Shown here piece after piece: positions 7,543 through 15,873 of a DNA stretch of 64,000 nt (its first letter is position 1; every line of letters starts with the position of its first letter). The stretch is taken from positions 1,240,001 through 1,304,000 of the forward strand of contig NZ_CP067977.1 in NCBI RefSeq assembly GCF_016656965.1, in the 5' to 3' direction. Both the position numbers and the translations under genes were made by a program. The DNA is from Brevundimonas vitisensis. GTDB taxonomy: Bacteria; Pseudomonadota; Alphaproteobacteria; Caulobacterales; Caulobacteraceae. Under the pieces are notes generated by a model. It did no database searches, was not told the origin of the DNA, and saw nothing but the letters and a program-made list of their open reading frames with translations.

Positions 7543-9221
7543 GGGGTTTCCTCTTCGATCAGACTGACGCCCGCGATGCCCGCGAGGCGCGCGTTGAAGC
7601 TGGCCCGGGCCAGCCGCTCGGTGACCTGGCGGCTGTCCATCCTGCCCAGGGCAGTCGCCAGCCTGGCCTTCAGTTCCTCGAAGCTGCTGCAGCCGGCCAC
7701 CAGATCCTCGGCCGGGCCGATGACGCCGATCGCCAGGTCACTCCAGTCGCCCAGGCTGTCATCGACCAGGTCGTCGATCGGGTCCCGTGCGGCGAGAACC
7801 GCCGCTGCCGCCCTCGCCTCGGGACCGAAAGGCCGCTTAAGAGGCTCTAAGAGGGGTCTGGAGCCCGTTTGTGGGGTTCGCGCGATAGTCGGCCGCCCCC
7901 CGGGGGTCTCAAGGGGCTCCTGCGGCGGATTTTCGGGGGTCGCCGATGACGGGGCCTGCAACAGCGCCTCTTCTTCGCCGGGGTCCTCGATTCCCAGCTT
8001 GTCGCGGATGGCCGACATGCCGACGCGGCCGCCCATGGACACGAAGGTCTGGACCGCCGGCATCATGACCGTGGGGTCCCAGGCCTCGGCCTGGCCTATC
8101 GTCAGCTTGGGCGGCCTGACCTCCTGGCCCAGGTTCAACCGGACATAGGGTGTGATCAGGTCGCGGTTGATCGTCGCCGCCAGCTGCTTGGCGTCCGACC
8201 GCTTGATGTCGTCGCGGACGTCGCCGTGCTGCGATCCGGACCCGGACAGGCCTGCGCCCGGTGCGGCATCCGTCGTGGCGGTCTGGCCAAGGGTGGCCTT
8301 GGAGACCTGCTTGTCCAGGTATTCGCAGATCTTCTCGTAAAGGTCGACCGTGCCTGTGGCCCCGCCGGCGGTGATGAACTCGATCATCATCGACTGGGGG
8401 ATGACGGCGGCCGCGTCCGAACCGATGTCGGTGACTGCCTGCATCAGCCGGCGGATGTTCTCCTCGGTCTCGCCGGCACCGTATTTCCCGACCCGCAGCG
8501 GCAGGCCGAAGATCTCGGCGAAGGACACCCAGTCCTTAAGGGCGTAGTTCTTGAACAGGTAACCCCAGGCGGCGGCCCGGGCCAGGCCGCCCCGGATCGG
8601 CAGGCCCGATTTGGCCTTGTGGTCGTGGCAGATGTATTTGAACGGCGGCAGGGGTTCGCCATAGGCATTGCCCGACGCCCCGCCATCCACCAGCAGCGGC
8701 GTGCGCCCATCGACCGGATCGAAGGTAAACCAGCGCGGGTCCCGCCACTCCAGCCGGACCGGCGTCCAGGCCGTGGCCGTCATGTCCCAGATGACCTCGG
8801 TCCGGCTGAACCCCTTGCCGATCGCATCCAGGATGTCGAACAGCTCGGTCTCCAGCTCGTCGCGTTCCAGCCATTCGCGGACCATGTCCGCCGCCTTCTG
8901 GTCGGCAGCATCGTCCGACCCGGCCTTGACCGTGATCTCCAGCTGGGCAACCGCCCGCTTCCGCGTGCCCAGCACCCCCAGATAATGGAGGTCCTTTTCC
9001 TCCATCTCCTCGGCCAGCTCCAGGTAGCGCAGAGGGCTGCTGTTTTCGGATTCGCGCAGGATCGAGGCCAGCCGATCGGGCGTCAGCCCCTGGGCCGGAT
9101 GGCTGGACACGATCGAGCGCACGCCCGAAACCGACGGTGCCGAATGCTCTTCCTTCAGACGCCCGAAGTCGATCGGGCGCAGCAGGCGATCGACGAGGGG
9201 GGGCGGCTTGCCGACCATCAC
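7539..9221 (-). CDS. Mu gp29-like portal protein (DUF935)
   Basis: A 560-residue protein of the DUF935 family, the portal of Mu-like phages, which forms the dodecameric DNA gate and docks the terminase. Visible family stretches are EEMEEKDLHYLGVLGTRKRAV, GKGFSRTEVIWD and KYICHDHKAKSGLPIRGGLARAA in the middle. The C-terminal ~120 residues are alanine-rich and less conserved. It overlaps the terminase gene upstream and the giant SGNH gene downstream. In Mu the next gene would be MuF directly. Confidence 0.92.
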   Translation of the reverse strand: MMVGKPPPLVDRLLRPIDFGRLKEEHSAPSVSGVRSIVSSHPAQGLTPDRLASILRESENSSPLRYLELAEEMEEKDLHYLGVLGTRKRAVAQLEITVKAGSDDAADQKAADMVREWLERDELETELFDILDAIGKGFSRTEVIWDMTATAWTPVRLEWRDPRWFTFDPVDGRTPLLVDGGASGNAYGEPLPPFKYICHDHKAKSGLPIRGGLARAAAWGYLFKNYALKDWVSFAEIFGLPLRVGKYGAGETEENIRRLMQAVTDIGSDAAAVIPQSMMIEFITAGGATGTVDLYEKICEYLDKQVSKATLGQTATTDAAPGAGLSGSGSQHGDVRDDIKRSDAKQLAATINRDLITPYVRLNLGQEVRPPKLTIGQAEAWDPTVMMPAVQTFVSMGGRVGMSAIRDKLGIEDPGEEEALLQAPSSATPENPPQEPLETPGGRPTIARTPQTGSRPLLEPLKRPFGPEARAAAAVLAARDPIDDLVDDSLGDWSDLAIGVIGPAEDLVAGCSSFEELKARLATALGRMDSRQVTERLARASFNARLAGIAGVSLIEEETP

Positions 9222-10831
9222 CAGGCTCCTTTGGATTTGTTGAAGCCTGCGCGGCCTTCATCGCGGCGCGCGAAGGCTCCGCCATGCCGGCGGCTGAAGT
9301 CGTCGTCATCGTCCCGGTAGCGACCGTTATCGAGGGCGTTGGCGCGGGGCACCGCGCGATAGTCGATCTCGGGCACCTCGGCCCGGCTGGCCGCGTGGGC
9401 CAGGCACAAGCCGACGGCGAAGTCACCGTGACGGGGCTCGCCATCTGCGCCCTCGGTGTGGGCGTCAGAGGGCACCATCGGCACCCCCTTGATCATAATG
9501 ATCTGGCGCAGGTCATCGACCAGGTCCGGTTCGTCAGCCGGGATGGCGATCGTCTTGTCCTCGAACGCAGCCTTCACCGGCGGCATGTTTTCCCGGTACC
9601 AGCCTTGGGTCGGCATCACCTTCTCGATGCGCGCCTCGCCGTACTCCTGCTGCATGGCCTCGCCGAGGTAGTTGCCATTTCCGTTGGCGTCGTTCTTGCC
9701 GGCGCTGAATCGGGGCAACCGGTCGACGATCCAGATGCAGACCTGTTTCTGCTGCTCATGCGGCACGTTCCGCATTTCGACGACGAAGGGCACCGTGCGG
9801 TCCAGATTGGCCTCGATGGCCATCGGCACGAAGGCGCTGATGTCTCCCGAGCGAGCGAAGTCGTGGCCGTAGACGTGGCGAAGGCGCTTATTGAGCTTGC
9901 CGACCTCGGGGGCGACAACCTGTTCCAGCCAAGCATCGATATAGGACCGGCGCTGTGACTTCGGCAGCAGATCGAATCCGGGCGGGCACTTCAGGCGAAG
10001 GACCGGAGCCTTGGCGGTGGCGCAGGACTCGATAAGGTTGCGGGTCATGAAGACCCCCGAGCCCTGGGCCGGAATGACGTCCAGCTCCTCGGCATCGTTG
10101 GGCGCGTAGATCTTCCGAATGCCGGCTTCCCACTCGGCCTCGGCCTCGGGCGACCAGGTCTTGCCGGTCTTCTCGCAAATCCGCTTGTAGAGGCCTTGGG
10201 CCAAGGCCTCCTTGAAGGTGGTGCGAAACAGTCGGAACGGCTTCTTCAGCGCGCGGCAGTCTTCGACCAGCTGGTTGAAGGCGTTGTCCACCCCGTCGTG
10301 GGTCGAGATGATCCAGACCCGACCGCCCCAGATCAGCAGGGCGAAGGCCGCCTTCAGCATGCCGGGCAGGTCGTCCATGAAGGCCGCCTCGTCCAGGATG
10401 ACGAAGCCCTGTTTGGACCGCAGGTTGCGGGGTCGGCTGGTCAGGGCGACGATCGTATGGCCCGAGGCGAACTTGATTCGGAACGCTTGGATCGACCGCT
10501 CGCCATCCTTGTCGCTGTCGTCCCACAGGAACTCGTCAACGTCGGCGGCGGCGACCTTGAAATGCCCGGCCCAAAAGGCGCAGTCGTCGATGAAACCGCG
10601 CGTCATCTCCTTCTCGAAGCCGATGTAGAAGGTGTCCATGCCGTCGACAGCAGCCGACGATACCAGCACGGCCTCGCAGGCGGCGGCCCAGCTGATGCCG
10701 ATGCGGCGGCTCTTCTCGAAGACGACGACGGGCTCTTTGCACGCCAGCAGCTCCTGCTGGTAGGGCAGCAGGACCGCCAGGACGCCGGTCGCTTCAGTGG
10801 TGACGGCCGTCTGTGTGGCGGCAGGCGTCAC
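9218..10831 (-). CDS. Mu gp28-like terminase large subunit
   Basis: A 537-residue packaging motor. The N-terminal ATPase has an adenine-binding LLPYQQ, a Walker A-type EKSRRIGISW near residue 40, and a Walker B LDEAAF near residue 145. The C-terminal half should be the RNase H-like nuclease that cuts host-phage junctions during headful packaging; GHDFARSGD carries a likely acidic metal ligand. It overlaps the small-terminase and portal genes by four bases each. Confidence 0.93.
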   Translation of the reverse strand: MTPAATQTAVTTEATGVLAVLLPYQQELLACKEPVVVFEKSRRIGISWAAACEAVLVSSAAVDGMDTFYIGFEKEMTRGFIDDCAFWAGHFKVAAADVDEFLWDDSDKDGERSIQAFRIKFASGHTIVALTSRPRNLRSKQGFVILDEAAFMDDLPGMLKAAFALLIWGGRVWIISTHDGVDNAFNQLVEDCRALKKPFRLFRTTFKEALAQGLYKRICEKTGKTWSPEAEAEWEAGIRKIYAPNDAEELDVIPAQGSGVFMTRNLIESCATAKAPVLRLKCPPGFDLLPKSQRRSYIDAWLEQVVAPEVGKLNKRLRHVYGHDFARSGDISAFVPMAIEANLDRTVPFVVEMRNVPHEQQKQVCIWIVDRLPRFSAGKNDANGNGNYLGEAMQQEYGEARIEKVMPTQGWYRENMPPVKAAFEDKTIAIPADEPDLVDDLRQIIMIKGVPMVPSDAHTEGADGEPRHGDFAVGLCLAHAASRAEVPEIDYRAVPRANALDNGRYRDDDDDFSRRHGGAFARRDEGRAGFNKSKGAW

Positions 10832-11388
10832 GTCTTCACACCCAGGATCTCGGACCGCAGCAGGGCGATCGTTTCGGGAGACAGCCCCTCTCTTTTGGCG
10901 ACCTTCTCGACAGCGGTGGCCGCTTCCTTGGCCGCTTCGGCCTTCAGCTTCAGCGTCCGGTCGGCATTGATCTTCTCGGCCGAGGCCAGCTTGGCCAGGG
11001 CGTCGGCCAGGAAGCGGGCGTCCTCGGGGGTGAAGGTGACCGGCTGGGCCTCCCCGTCCTCGTCCTCGGCCGTGGCCATGATGGTCTGCATGACCACCCC
11101 GTGCATCAGCTCCAGGTTCAGCCGGGCCAGCTGGTTGTCGGGCTGGTCCCCGAACTGCGAGACCAGAGCAATGGACATCTCTCGCGAATGCTTCATCCGC
11201 TCCCGCGCCGTACTCATCCGCTTGACGTGGCGGCCCAGCGCCGAGCGCGAGACGTCGACGTCCATGGTCTTCAGATGATCGAGGATCTCGTCGATCGTCC
11301 GGCCCTGGACGCGCAGGCGGCCGACTTCGGCCCGGATTTCTTCAGGCAGCCGGTCGATGCTGGAGGGACGTTCGGGACGGCGGGCCAT
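10828..11388 (-). CDS. Mu gp27-like small terminase subunit (DUF3486)
   Basis: A 186-residue protein beginning MARRPERPSSIDRLPEEI, typical of DUF3486 proteins, with an N-terminal helix-turn-helix (about residues 15-60, VSRSALGRHVKRM) for DNA recognition and a C-terminal coiled region. It immediately precedes the large terminase and overlaps it by four bases. Confidence 0.88.
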   Translation of the reverse strand: MARRPERPSSIDRLPEEIRAEVGRLRVQGRTIDEILDHLKTMDVDVSRSALGRHVKRMSTARERMKHSREMSIALVSQFGDQPDNQLARLNLELMHGVVMQTIMATAEDEDGEAQPVTFTPEDARFLADALAKLASAEKINADRTLKLKAEAAKEAATAVEKVAKREGLSPETIALLRSEILGVKT

Positions 11389-11391
11389 GGA

Positions 11392-11697
11392 TCAGCGCCT
11401 CCCGATCGGGGGCTTCTCGACGCCATCGACGGTGATGCGGCCCTCGGCGACCGCCACCCCGCGCTCGGTGATATGGGCGACCATCAGGGTGTCACGGAAA
11501 TAGTCAATTGTGACTGCGTCGAGCGCCTTCAGGTCCTTCAGCAGCTCCCGGACATGGTCCCGGGACATGCTGGCGTGATGCCCCTGGGCGCGCAGAGTCT
11601 GCTCGATCGCAGTCTCGCTGCCGTGGCCCTCGTCGGCGATAAGGTTCTGCAGGATGCAAAGGCGACGGTTGGCCGCAAGATGCTCGGCGTAACTCAC
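11392..11697 (-). CDS. Mu gp26-like small winged-helix protein
   Basis: A 101-residue protein starting at a GTG (11695-11697) that overlaps the stop of the gp25-like gene. It reads as a small winged helix: RRLCILQNLIADEGH, SMSRDHVRELLKDLKALDAVTI, then a beta-hairpin ending in the gene-26-like ITERGVAVAEGR. This gene class regularly sits between the DUF2730 protein and the small terminase in Mu-like phages. Role unproven; head assembly or regulation are both possible. Confidence 0.7.
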   Translation of the reverse strand: MSYAEHLAANRRLCILQNLIADEGHGSETAIEQTLRAQGHHASMSRDHVRELLKDLKALDAVTIDYFRDTLMVAHITERGVAVAEGRITVDGVEKPPIGRR

Positions 11698-12017
11698 GAC
11701 CGGCCGCCCCTCATCATGTAATCTTCGAGGCGCAGCACCGCCTGCTCGGTCCGGTCCGCAATGCGGCATGTCGAGACGATCTCGCCCTCCAGCCGGGCGA
11801 AGTCGGCCTTGGTAGGAAGCCCTGCGATGTCCTCCTCGATCTGCTCCAGCCGCTGGGCATGCAGGCCCGCCGTCCGCTCGACGCCGCTGATCCGGTCCAC
11901 CAGCGCCTTGGCGGCCTCGGAGTCGCGCCAGCGCCCGGCCCGGATGGCCACCCAGCCAGAGATGCAGCAGGCGATCACGGCGATCGCCAGGCTGAAATAG
12001 GGAAGCAAATCTCTCAC
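11694..12017 (-). CDS. Mu gp25-like membrane/coiled-coil protein (DUF2730)
   Basis: A 107-residue protein with an N-terminal membrane helix (LLPYFSLAIAVIACCISGWVA) followed by a coiled coil (DRISGVERTAGLHAQRLEQIEEDIAGL), the DUF2730 layout. The GTG at 12015-12017 is preferred because it overlaps the stop of the zinc-finger gene; the longer frame has no such signal. Function unknown; it is a constant member of the region between lysis and packaging genes. Confidence 0.75.
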   Translation of the reverse strand: MRDLLPYFSLAIAVIACCISGWVAIRAGRWRDSEAAKALVDRISGVERTAGLHAQRLEQIEEDIAGLPTKADFARLEGEIVSTCRIADRTEQAVLRLEDYMMRGGRS

Positions 12018-12244
12018 GCGGCGGCTCCACGGCGGGCCGCCTCGGCCTCCGCCTGGCAAGGGGTGCAGCGCAGGGCGCCGGGATTGGCGGCCAGACGGGC
12101 CGCCTCGATGTGGTCGGGACAGTCGATGCAGATCCGCGGCCCCGGTCGATCGACGGGAGGGGCCGCGTTCAGGGCCCGGGCCTGGGCCATGATGCGCTCC
12201 ACGATTTGGTCGCTGACGTGCTGGGCGCGATCGGCGTCGTCCAT
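12014..12244 (-). CDS. TraR/DksA-type C4 zinc-finger protein
   Basis: A 76-residue protein with CIDC and CTPC pairs about 20 residues apart, the C4 zinc finger of the TraR/DksA group, preceded by a helix (DDADRAQHVSDQIVERIMAQ). Family members bind in the RNA polymerase secondary channel and mimic DksA/ppGpp. The ATG at 12242-12244 overlaps the Rz1-like stop. A phage copy may redirect host polymerase late in infection. Confidence 0.85.
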   Translation of the reverse strand: MDDADRAQHVSDQIVERIMAQARALNAAPPVDRPGPRICIDCPDHIEAARLAANPGALRCTPCQAEAEAARRGAAA

Positions 12245-12546
12245 CAGTCGGCAGCCTCGGCAGCGGGCCTGGGGCATTGCCCCTGGGCGTCGATCAGCCG
12301 GGCCCATCCGCCCTCGCCCCAGGCCATCTCGGACGCCAGCCAGGTCGCGCCCTCGGCATTGAATTCGACGACCGCCCCGGCCGGGACGGCGGGGCGGGGC
12401 TGGACGGGGATCAGCAGCTCGGCCGGGCAGGTCACTATCGTCTCGGAGCGGACCTCGACGATGGGTCCAGCCTCAGTCGCGGCCGAGCCGTGACAGGCAG
12501 TCAGCATCGCAGCGGCCAAGGCCGGAATCAGTGCGCGGCGCGGCAT
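12244..12546 (-). CDS. Rz1-like outer-membrane spanin lipoprotein
   Basis: A 100-residue protein with a short signal sequence and lipobox LTAC (Cys18 becomes the lipidated N-terminus). The remainder is proline/alanine-rich, as in Rz1. Its 5' 74 bases overlap the Rz gene in another reading frame, the classic embedded or overlapped Rz/Rz1 arrangement. The start at 12546 is the ATG directly before the signal peptide. Confidence 0.78.
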   Translation of the reverse strand: MPRRALIPALAAAMLTACHGSAATEAGPIVEVRSETIVTCPAELLIPVQPRPAVPAGAVVEFNAEGATWLASEMAWGEGGWARLIDAQGQCPRPAAEAAD

Positions 12547-12883
12547 CAAGGCGGGTCTGAACACTCTGGGTCCTTTGGGTCTGGGTTCGGCCGCGCGCCT
12601 CGGCGCGGGCAAGGGCGTCGGCCTGGTCGGCACGGGTCTTCAGCAGCTCGTCGTTCAGGGCTGCCATTTGGGATTGGGCGGTGTCGCGCTGGGCTACCAG
12701 GGTCAGGACGGCGGGCGAGCAGGTCAGCGACTGGTCGAACCGGTCCGCCTCGGTCAGGGCCTGGTCACAGGCGCGGGCGGCGGCGATCACCTTGCGCAGG
12801 CCCCGCTCCTCGATCGACTTGACCACGACCAGACTGCCCAGCAGGGCGGACATGGCCACACCGGCCAGCGCCAGACGGATCAT
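12473..12883 (-). CDS. Rz-like inner-membrane spanin
   Basis: A 136-residue protein with one N-terminal membrane helix (LALAGVAMSALLGSLVVV) and a long periplasmic helical region (DTAQSQMAALNDELLKTRADQADALARAEARG). This is the topology of Rz, which joins Rz1 across the periplasm to fuse the membranes at lysis. It overlaps Rz1 out of frame and the holin-like gene by four bases. Confidence 0.78.
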   Translation of the reverse strand: MIRLALAGVAMSALLGSLVVVKSIEERGLRKVIAAARACDQALTEADRFDQSLTCSPAVLTLVAQRDTAQSQMAALNDELLKTRADQADALARAEARGRTQTQRTQSVQTRLDAAPRTDSGLGRCDADCLSRLGRD

Positions 12884-13185
12884 GACGCGGCCCTCCGTCC
12901 CGCCAGGTCGACCTTGGCGGCCTGGATCAGCTGGACCAGCTCATAGGCCGTGGCCCCGACGACATAGATCAGGCCGACGAAGACGATCAGTCCGATCAGG
13001 GCATAGGCAACGCCCTGAAGGGCCCGCGCCTGCAGGTCGACCACGCCCGGCTGGCCCAGGCACCAGACGATGCCGGCGACGATGACCAGGGCGATCACCG
13101 TCACCAGGAAGGACCAGCTCCGGCGCCAGACCCATTGCACCTCGACGAGGCGCGGGGTCGGCTGGGTCAGGGTCGCTTCGTTCAT
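12880..13185 (-). CDS. Holin-like two-TM membrane protein
   Basis: A 101-residue protein with two hydrophobic helices (FLVTVIALVIVAGIVWCL and YALIGLIVFVGLIYVVGAT) and a charged tail. It lies between endolysin and spanins, overlapping both. The M15 endolysin lacks a signal peptide, so a pore-forming holin is needed, and this is the only candidate in the cassette. The ATG at 13183-13185 overlaps the endolysin stop. The call is mainly by topology and position. Confidence 0.65.
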   Translation of the reverse strand: MNEATLTQPTPRLVEVQWVWRRSWSFLVTVIALVIVAGIVWCLGQPGVVDLQARALQGVAYALIGLIVFVGLIYVVGATAYELVQLIQAAKVDLAGRRAAS

Positions 13186-13688
13186 TGGCCCGTTCCGAAC
13201 GGCACATAGACGGTGCGGCCGCCGGACCGGCGGGCCGACAGGACCTGGCCGCGCTGGCCCGGACCGAATCCGATGTGGATCCACTCGCCGAACTCTTCGA
13301 TGATCTGGTCAAACCCGCCCATGCGGGGCGAGGCGCGCAGTTGGGCGACGACCTGTGCCGGCGTGCCGTAGCCCGGGCAGATAAAGTCGATGGCGTGGCC
13401 GGTCATGTGGGCGCTGGTGGGCGATCCCCCGACCGCCTTGTTCACGGCCGGGCTGCGATAGCCGGACAGCACGCTGATCGGCTTGTCGCCCAGGGCCTTC
13501 CGGACCTCTTCCATCCGCTCAGCCGTCCGGGTCAGCACCTCGATGACAGCCGGAGGCGGCGTGTTCTTCAGCCCGCGCCGCGCGGCCGTCGCCGAATGCG
13601 TCATCTCGGCCAGCGAGAAATGCGGCGACAGGCGCTGCGAAGGCGTGCCGGCAGGCGATGAAACGGGTCTGGGGGTCTGGGCGTTCAC
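13182..13688 (-). CDS. M15-family peptidase endolysin
   Basis: A 168-residue peptidoglycan-cleaving enzyme of the M15_3 (D-Ala-D-Ala carboxypeptidase-like) family. Zinc and catalytic motifs are present: SGYRSPAVN, SAHMTGHAIDF (SxHxxGxAxD) and WIHIGF. No signal peptide is seen. It starts with GTG at 13686-13688 and is the first gene after the 13725-13742 dyad, so it should head the lysis transcript. Confidence 0.92.
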   Translation of the reverse strand: MNAQTPRPVSSPAGTPSQRLSPHFSLAEMTHSATAARRGLKNTPPPAVIEVLTRTAERMEEVRKALGDKPISVLSGYRSPAVNKAVGGSPTSAHMTGHAIDFICPGYGTPAQVVAQLRASPRMGGFDQIIEEFGEWIHIGFGPGQRGQVLSARRSGGRTVYVPFGTGQ

Positions 13689-13724
13689 CGGCCGAAGCTA
13701 CGGGGCACCCATCATCCTGTTGAG

Positions 13725-13742
13725 GGGTGCAACCTTGCACCC
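13725..13742 (-). promoter_or_regulatory. Candidate Mor/C-dependent late operator (Plys equivalent)
   Basis: The same GGTGCAACCTTGCACC dyad as at 2851-2866, here at 13726-13741, 37 bases before the endolysin GTG and 13 bases past the stop of the Mor/C gene. The arms extend one more G/C pair here. In Mu, C activates Plys from a dyad at the same place. Confidence 0.72.
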
Positions 13743-13754
13743 TTAGCCCGGTCG

Positions 13755-14132
13755 TCAGTCGGTAGAAAACAGGCCCAGCTGATCGGAATCGTCGTCCGCG
13801 CCGCGTTCGGCCGCCTTGACGTAGAACACGGTCCGGCGGCTGGCGCCAACCCTGCGACAGATGTTCGGTATCGACTCGCCCGCTGACAACAGCTGAACGA
13901 TCATCGCGCGGCGGCCCAGGCTGATGGGAACGTCGATTGTCTTGGTACCGAACGCCGCGACCAGCTGCGCCGCCGCCTGCGGTCCGACGCACTGGGTGAT
14001 CGGGTGATGGGCCCCCAGAAAGCGCGGGACATAGATCCGCGAACCGGCATAGGCGGCGGACAAGGCGGCGGCTCCATCGTCGCCGACCAGCTGGACCACC
14101 CTTTCCCAGTCGCTGAAGTGCCGGGCGTTCAC
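13755..14132 (-). CDS. Mor/C-family middle/late transcription activator
   Basis: A 125-residue protein. The N-terminal half is the Mor dimerisation region (SDWERVVQLVGDDGAAALSAAYAGSRIYVP). The C-terminal half carries the helix-turn-helix (RAMIVQLLSAGESIPNICRRVGASRRTVF). Mu Mor (129 aa) activates the middle promoter and C (140 aa) the four late promoters. Only one family member is visible here, so it may do both jobs. The start is GTG at 14130-14132. It is the last gene of the early/middle block and sits directly before the lysis operator. Confidence 0.9.
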   Translation of the reverse strand: MNARHFSDWERVVQLVGDDGAAALSAAYAGSRIYVPRFLGAHHPITQCVGPQAAAQLVAAFGTKTIDVPISLGRRAMIVQLLSAGESIPNICRRVGASRRTVFYVKAAERGADDDSDQLGLFSTD

Positions 14133-14133
14133 G

Positions 14134-14343
14134 TCACGCCTCCGACCGTCTGACGCGGGCCAGCTGCAGCTCGGCCTCCAGGGACCGTTGAACGGCCGCT
14201 TGAAGGGCGATCAGCCGTGCCGATTTCTGCCCATGGGGCGACAGGCGATAGCGGCGCTGAGCCTCGGCCTGCTCGACATGCGCCGACGCCAGGGCGGCTT
14301 CCGCCTCCCTGATCTCCGGCCATGTGAGAAGGTCCAGCGCCAT
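14134..14343 (-). CDS. Small hypothetical phage protein (69 aa)
   Basis: A 69-residue, alanine-rich, mostly helical protein (WPEIREAEAALASAHVEQAEAQRRY) that fills the gap between GemA and the Mor/C gene with one base to spare. No family recognised. A parallel frame of similar length over the same bases is arginine/glycine-rich and judged a shadow. Confidence 0.6.
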   Translation of the reverse strand: MALDLLTWPEIREAEAALASAHVEQAEAQRRYRLSPHGQKSARLIALQAAVQRSLEAELQLARVRRSEA

Positions 14344-14346
14344 GGA

Positions 14347-14985
14347 TCACCGAGCGTTCTCGGGCAGGCAGCGGATCTCTTCGCCCTGCCGGCGGATCAG
14401 CGTGTCGAGGTATTCATGCGGGAAGGCGTGGCCGACAAACCCGGCCCGACCGTAGAGCCGGGTCTCCTGGGCGCGGATCAGGTTGACCATGAGAACCCGG
14501 ACCGCGTCCGCCCCGGGCAACAGGCCCGTCACGTCCTGCGACCAGCCGGCCCGCTCGGCCATGGCCTTCAGCGCCTCGATCAGCTTGTAGGTTTGTCCCT
14601 GATCGGCCCACTGCAGACGCTCGACCTTCAGCTGGCGGCGGGCAAAGGCCTCCAGCGCCGTCTCGGACGGGTCGCGGATTTCGCCCAGGTTCCACAGCGA
14701 CAGCCACAGGGCCCGCGCCTTCTTCGCCGCTGGATGGTCGGCGGGGGCGATCGGTCGGCCTTTCTGGCTTTGCGGCTTTCTGGCTTTCCGGCCGCCGGCC
14801 ACCACCTTCGGCGTCCAGCCCTTCGCCTTGAACTCGTCCAGCACCCGGCCCAGCTCGGCGTCATTGCACTCGGCCGAGGACGTTTGGCCGGTCAGCCGCA
14901 GCAGGATCGCGCGATAGTCATCCTCGGCCAAGCCCAGCTCTTTGCGGGCAATCTGCACCTTCACGACGGCGGGGCGGCGGGTCAT
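14347..14985 (-). CDS. gemA: GemA (Mu gp16-like) regulatory protein
   Basis: A 212-residue DUF1018 protein. The N-terminus has the family signature IARKELGLAEDDYRAILLRLTG. A lysine/arginine-rich linker (about 65-85) and a C-terminal helical part follow (ARALWLSLWNLGEIRDPSETAL). Mu GemA alters host gene expression and DNA topology during middle infection. It overlaps the 72-residue gene upstream by four bases. Confidence 0.9.
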   Translation of the reverse strand: MTRRPAVVKVQIARKELGLAEDDYRAILLRLTGQTSSAECNDAELGRVLDEFKAKGWTPKVVAGGRKARKPQSQKGRPIAPADHPAAKKARALWLSLWNLGEIRDPSETALEAFARRQLKVERLQWADQGQTYKLIEALKAMAERAGWSQDVTGLLPGADAVRVLMVNLIRAQETRLYGRAGFVGHAFPHEYLDTLIRRQGEEIRCLPENAR

Positions 14986-15200
14986 TTCAGCGACTCGATC
15001 TGGCCGGCGACCAGGCCGATCTCGACCAGCTGGGCGGTCGTCAACGACCGGATGGTCTCGCCTTCGTCACGCTGATTTACGGCCTCGCTGACGATCGCCC
15101 AGCTATACTGGCCGTTCGTCTGCAGGAAGCCCTTCAGGTTGGTCCGGCGGGCGTACTGGTCGGTGCCCAGATAGAATTCGACCTTGGCGGGGCGGATCAT
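14982..15200 (-). CDS. Small hypothetical phage protein (72 aa)
   Basis: A 72-residue protein of mixed alpha/beta composition (KVEFYLGTDQYARRTNLKGFLQ). It overlaps both neighbours by four bases, so it is very probably translated. No recognised family. Confidence 0.65.
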   Translation of the reverse strand: MIRPAKVEFYLGTDQYARRTNLKGFLQTNGQYSWAIVSEAVNQRDEGETIRSLTTAQLVEIGLVAGQIESLK

Positions 15201-15484
15201 GTCGCCCCTCCTTTGATGGTCAGCACGGGCAGCGACAGCTCTTCGGAAACACTGTCCCAGCCGCCAGAATGGGCGTCCCGGCGCAGGCGAAGCCGGGCCA
15301 TCATGACCTGGCCATCGGCGTCCGTGAACCGGGCCGACAGGGTCATCTGCTGCGCTCCCGGGGAGGCGCGGACATGGCGAGGCGGCGTCCAGTCGCCGAT
15401 CGCGCCCAGGCGAAAGGCGTCGGCCAGGGCCGGGGACCAGACCAGCCAGTGGGCCCTGGGCCGCGAAGACCGTTTGCGGCTCAT
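15197..15484 (-). CDS. Small hypothetical phage protein (95 aa)
   Basis: A 95-residue basic protein starting MSRKRSSRPRAHW. The start at 15482-15484 is set by overlap with the DnaA-like gene's stop. The C-terminal half looks beta-rich (MTLSARFTDADGQVMMARLRLRRD). No family recognised. Confidence 0.6.
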   Translation of the reverse strand: MSRKRSSRPRAHWLVWSPALADAFRLGAIGDWTPPRHVRASPGAQQMTLSARFTDADGQVMMARLRLRRDAHSGGWDSVSEELSLPVLTIKGGAT

Positions 15485-15873
15485 GCCCTGGGCCTTTCGA
15501 CCACAGCCAGGCACTGCTGCATCCAGGCGAGGCGGAAGGCGGTCGTTTCGATGGCCCGTCTCAGGGCCGGCGCGGCGTCCCGGCCGAACAGGTCCAGCAG
15601 TTCCTGTGTCAGGCTCGCGTCGCCGGTACCGGACGCCAGACGCTTCTGCGCCTCGGCGACGGCGTGCCGCACGGTCGAATGATCGCGACCGCCGAACAGG
15701 GCACCGATCGTCTTGTAGCTGAGGTCGGAGCGGTAGCGCCGGATGACCAGCATGGCCCGGGCGCGGGCCCAGACCAGCGGCAGTTTGCGGCTCGGGCCGG
15801 TCAGGTCGTCAACGCTCAGACCGACCTGGCTGGCGGCGGCGTCAAGCACACGTCGGGCGATCACGCGGGTCAT
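15481..15873 (-). CDS. DnaA domain IV-like DNA-binding protein
   Basis: A 130-residue protein whose first ~80 residues match the C-terminal DNA-binding domain of DnaA: VDDLTGPSRKLPLVWARARAMLVIRRY, then SYKTIGALFGGRDHSTVRHAV, the DnaA-box recognition signature (RDHSTV). There is no AAA+ domain, so it cannot act as an initiator alone; it could compete for DnaA boxes or recruit factors. It lies directly before a gene with a GcrA-type motif, overlapping it by four bases. Confidence 0.85.
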   Translation of the reverse strand: MTRVIARRVLDAAASQVGLSVDDLTGPSRKLPLVWARARAMLVIRRYRSDLSYKTIGALFGGRDHSTVRHAVAEAQKRLASGTGDASLTQELLDLFGRDAAPALRRAIETTAFRLAWMQQCLAVVERPRA

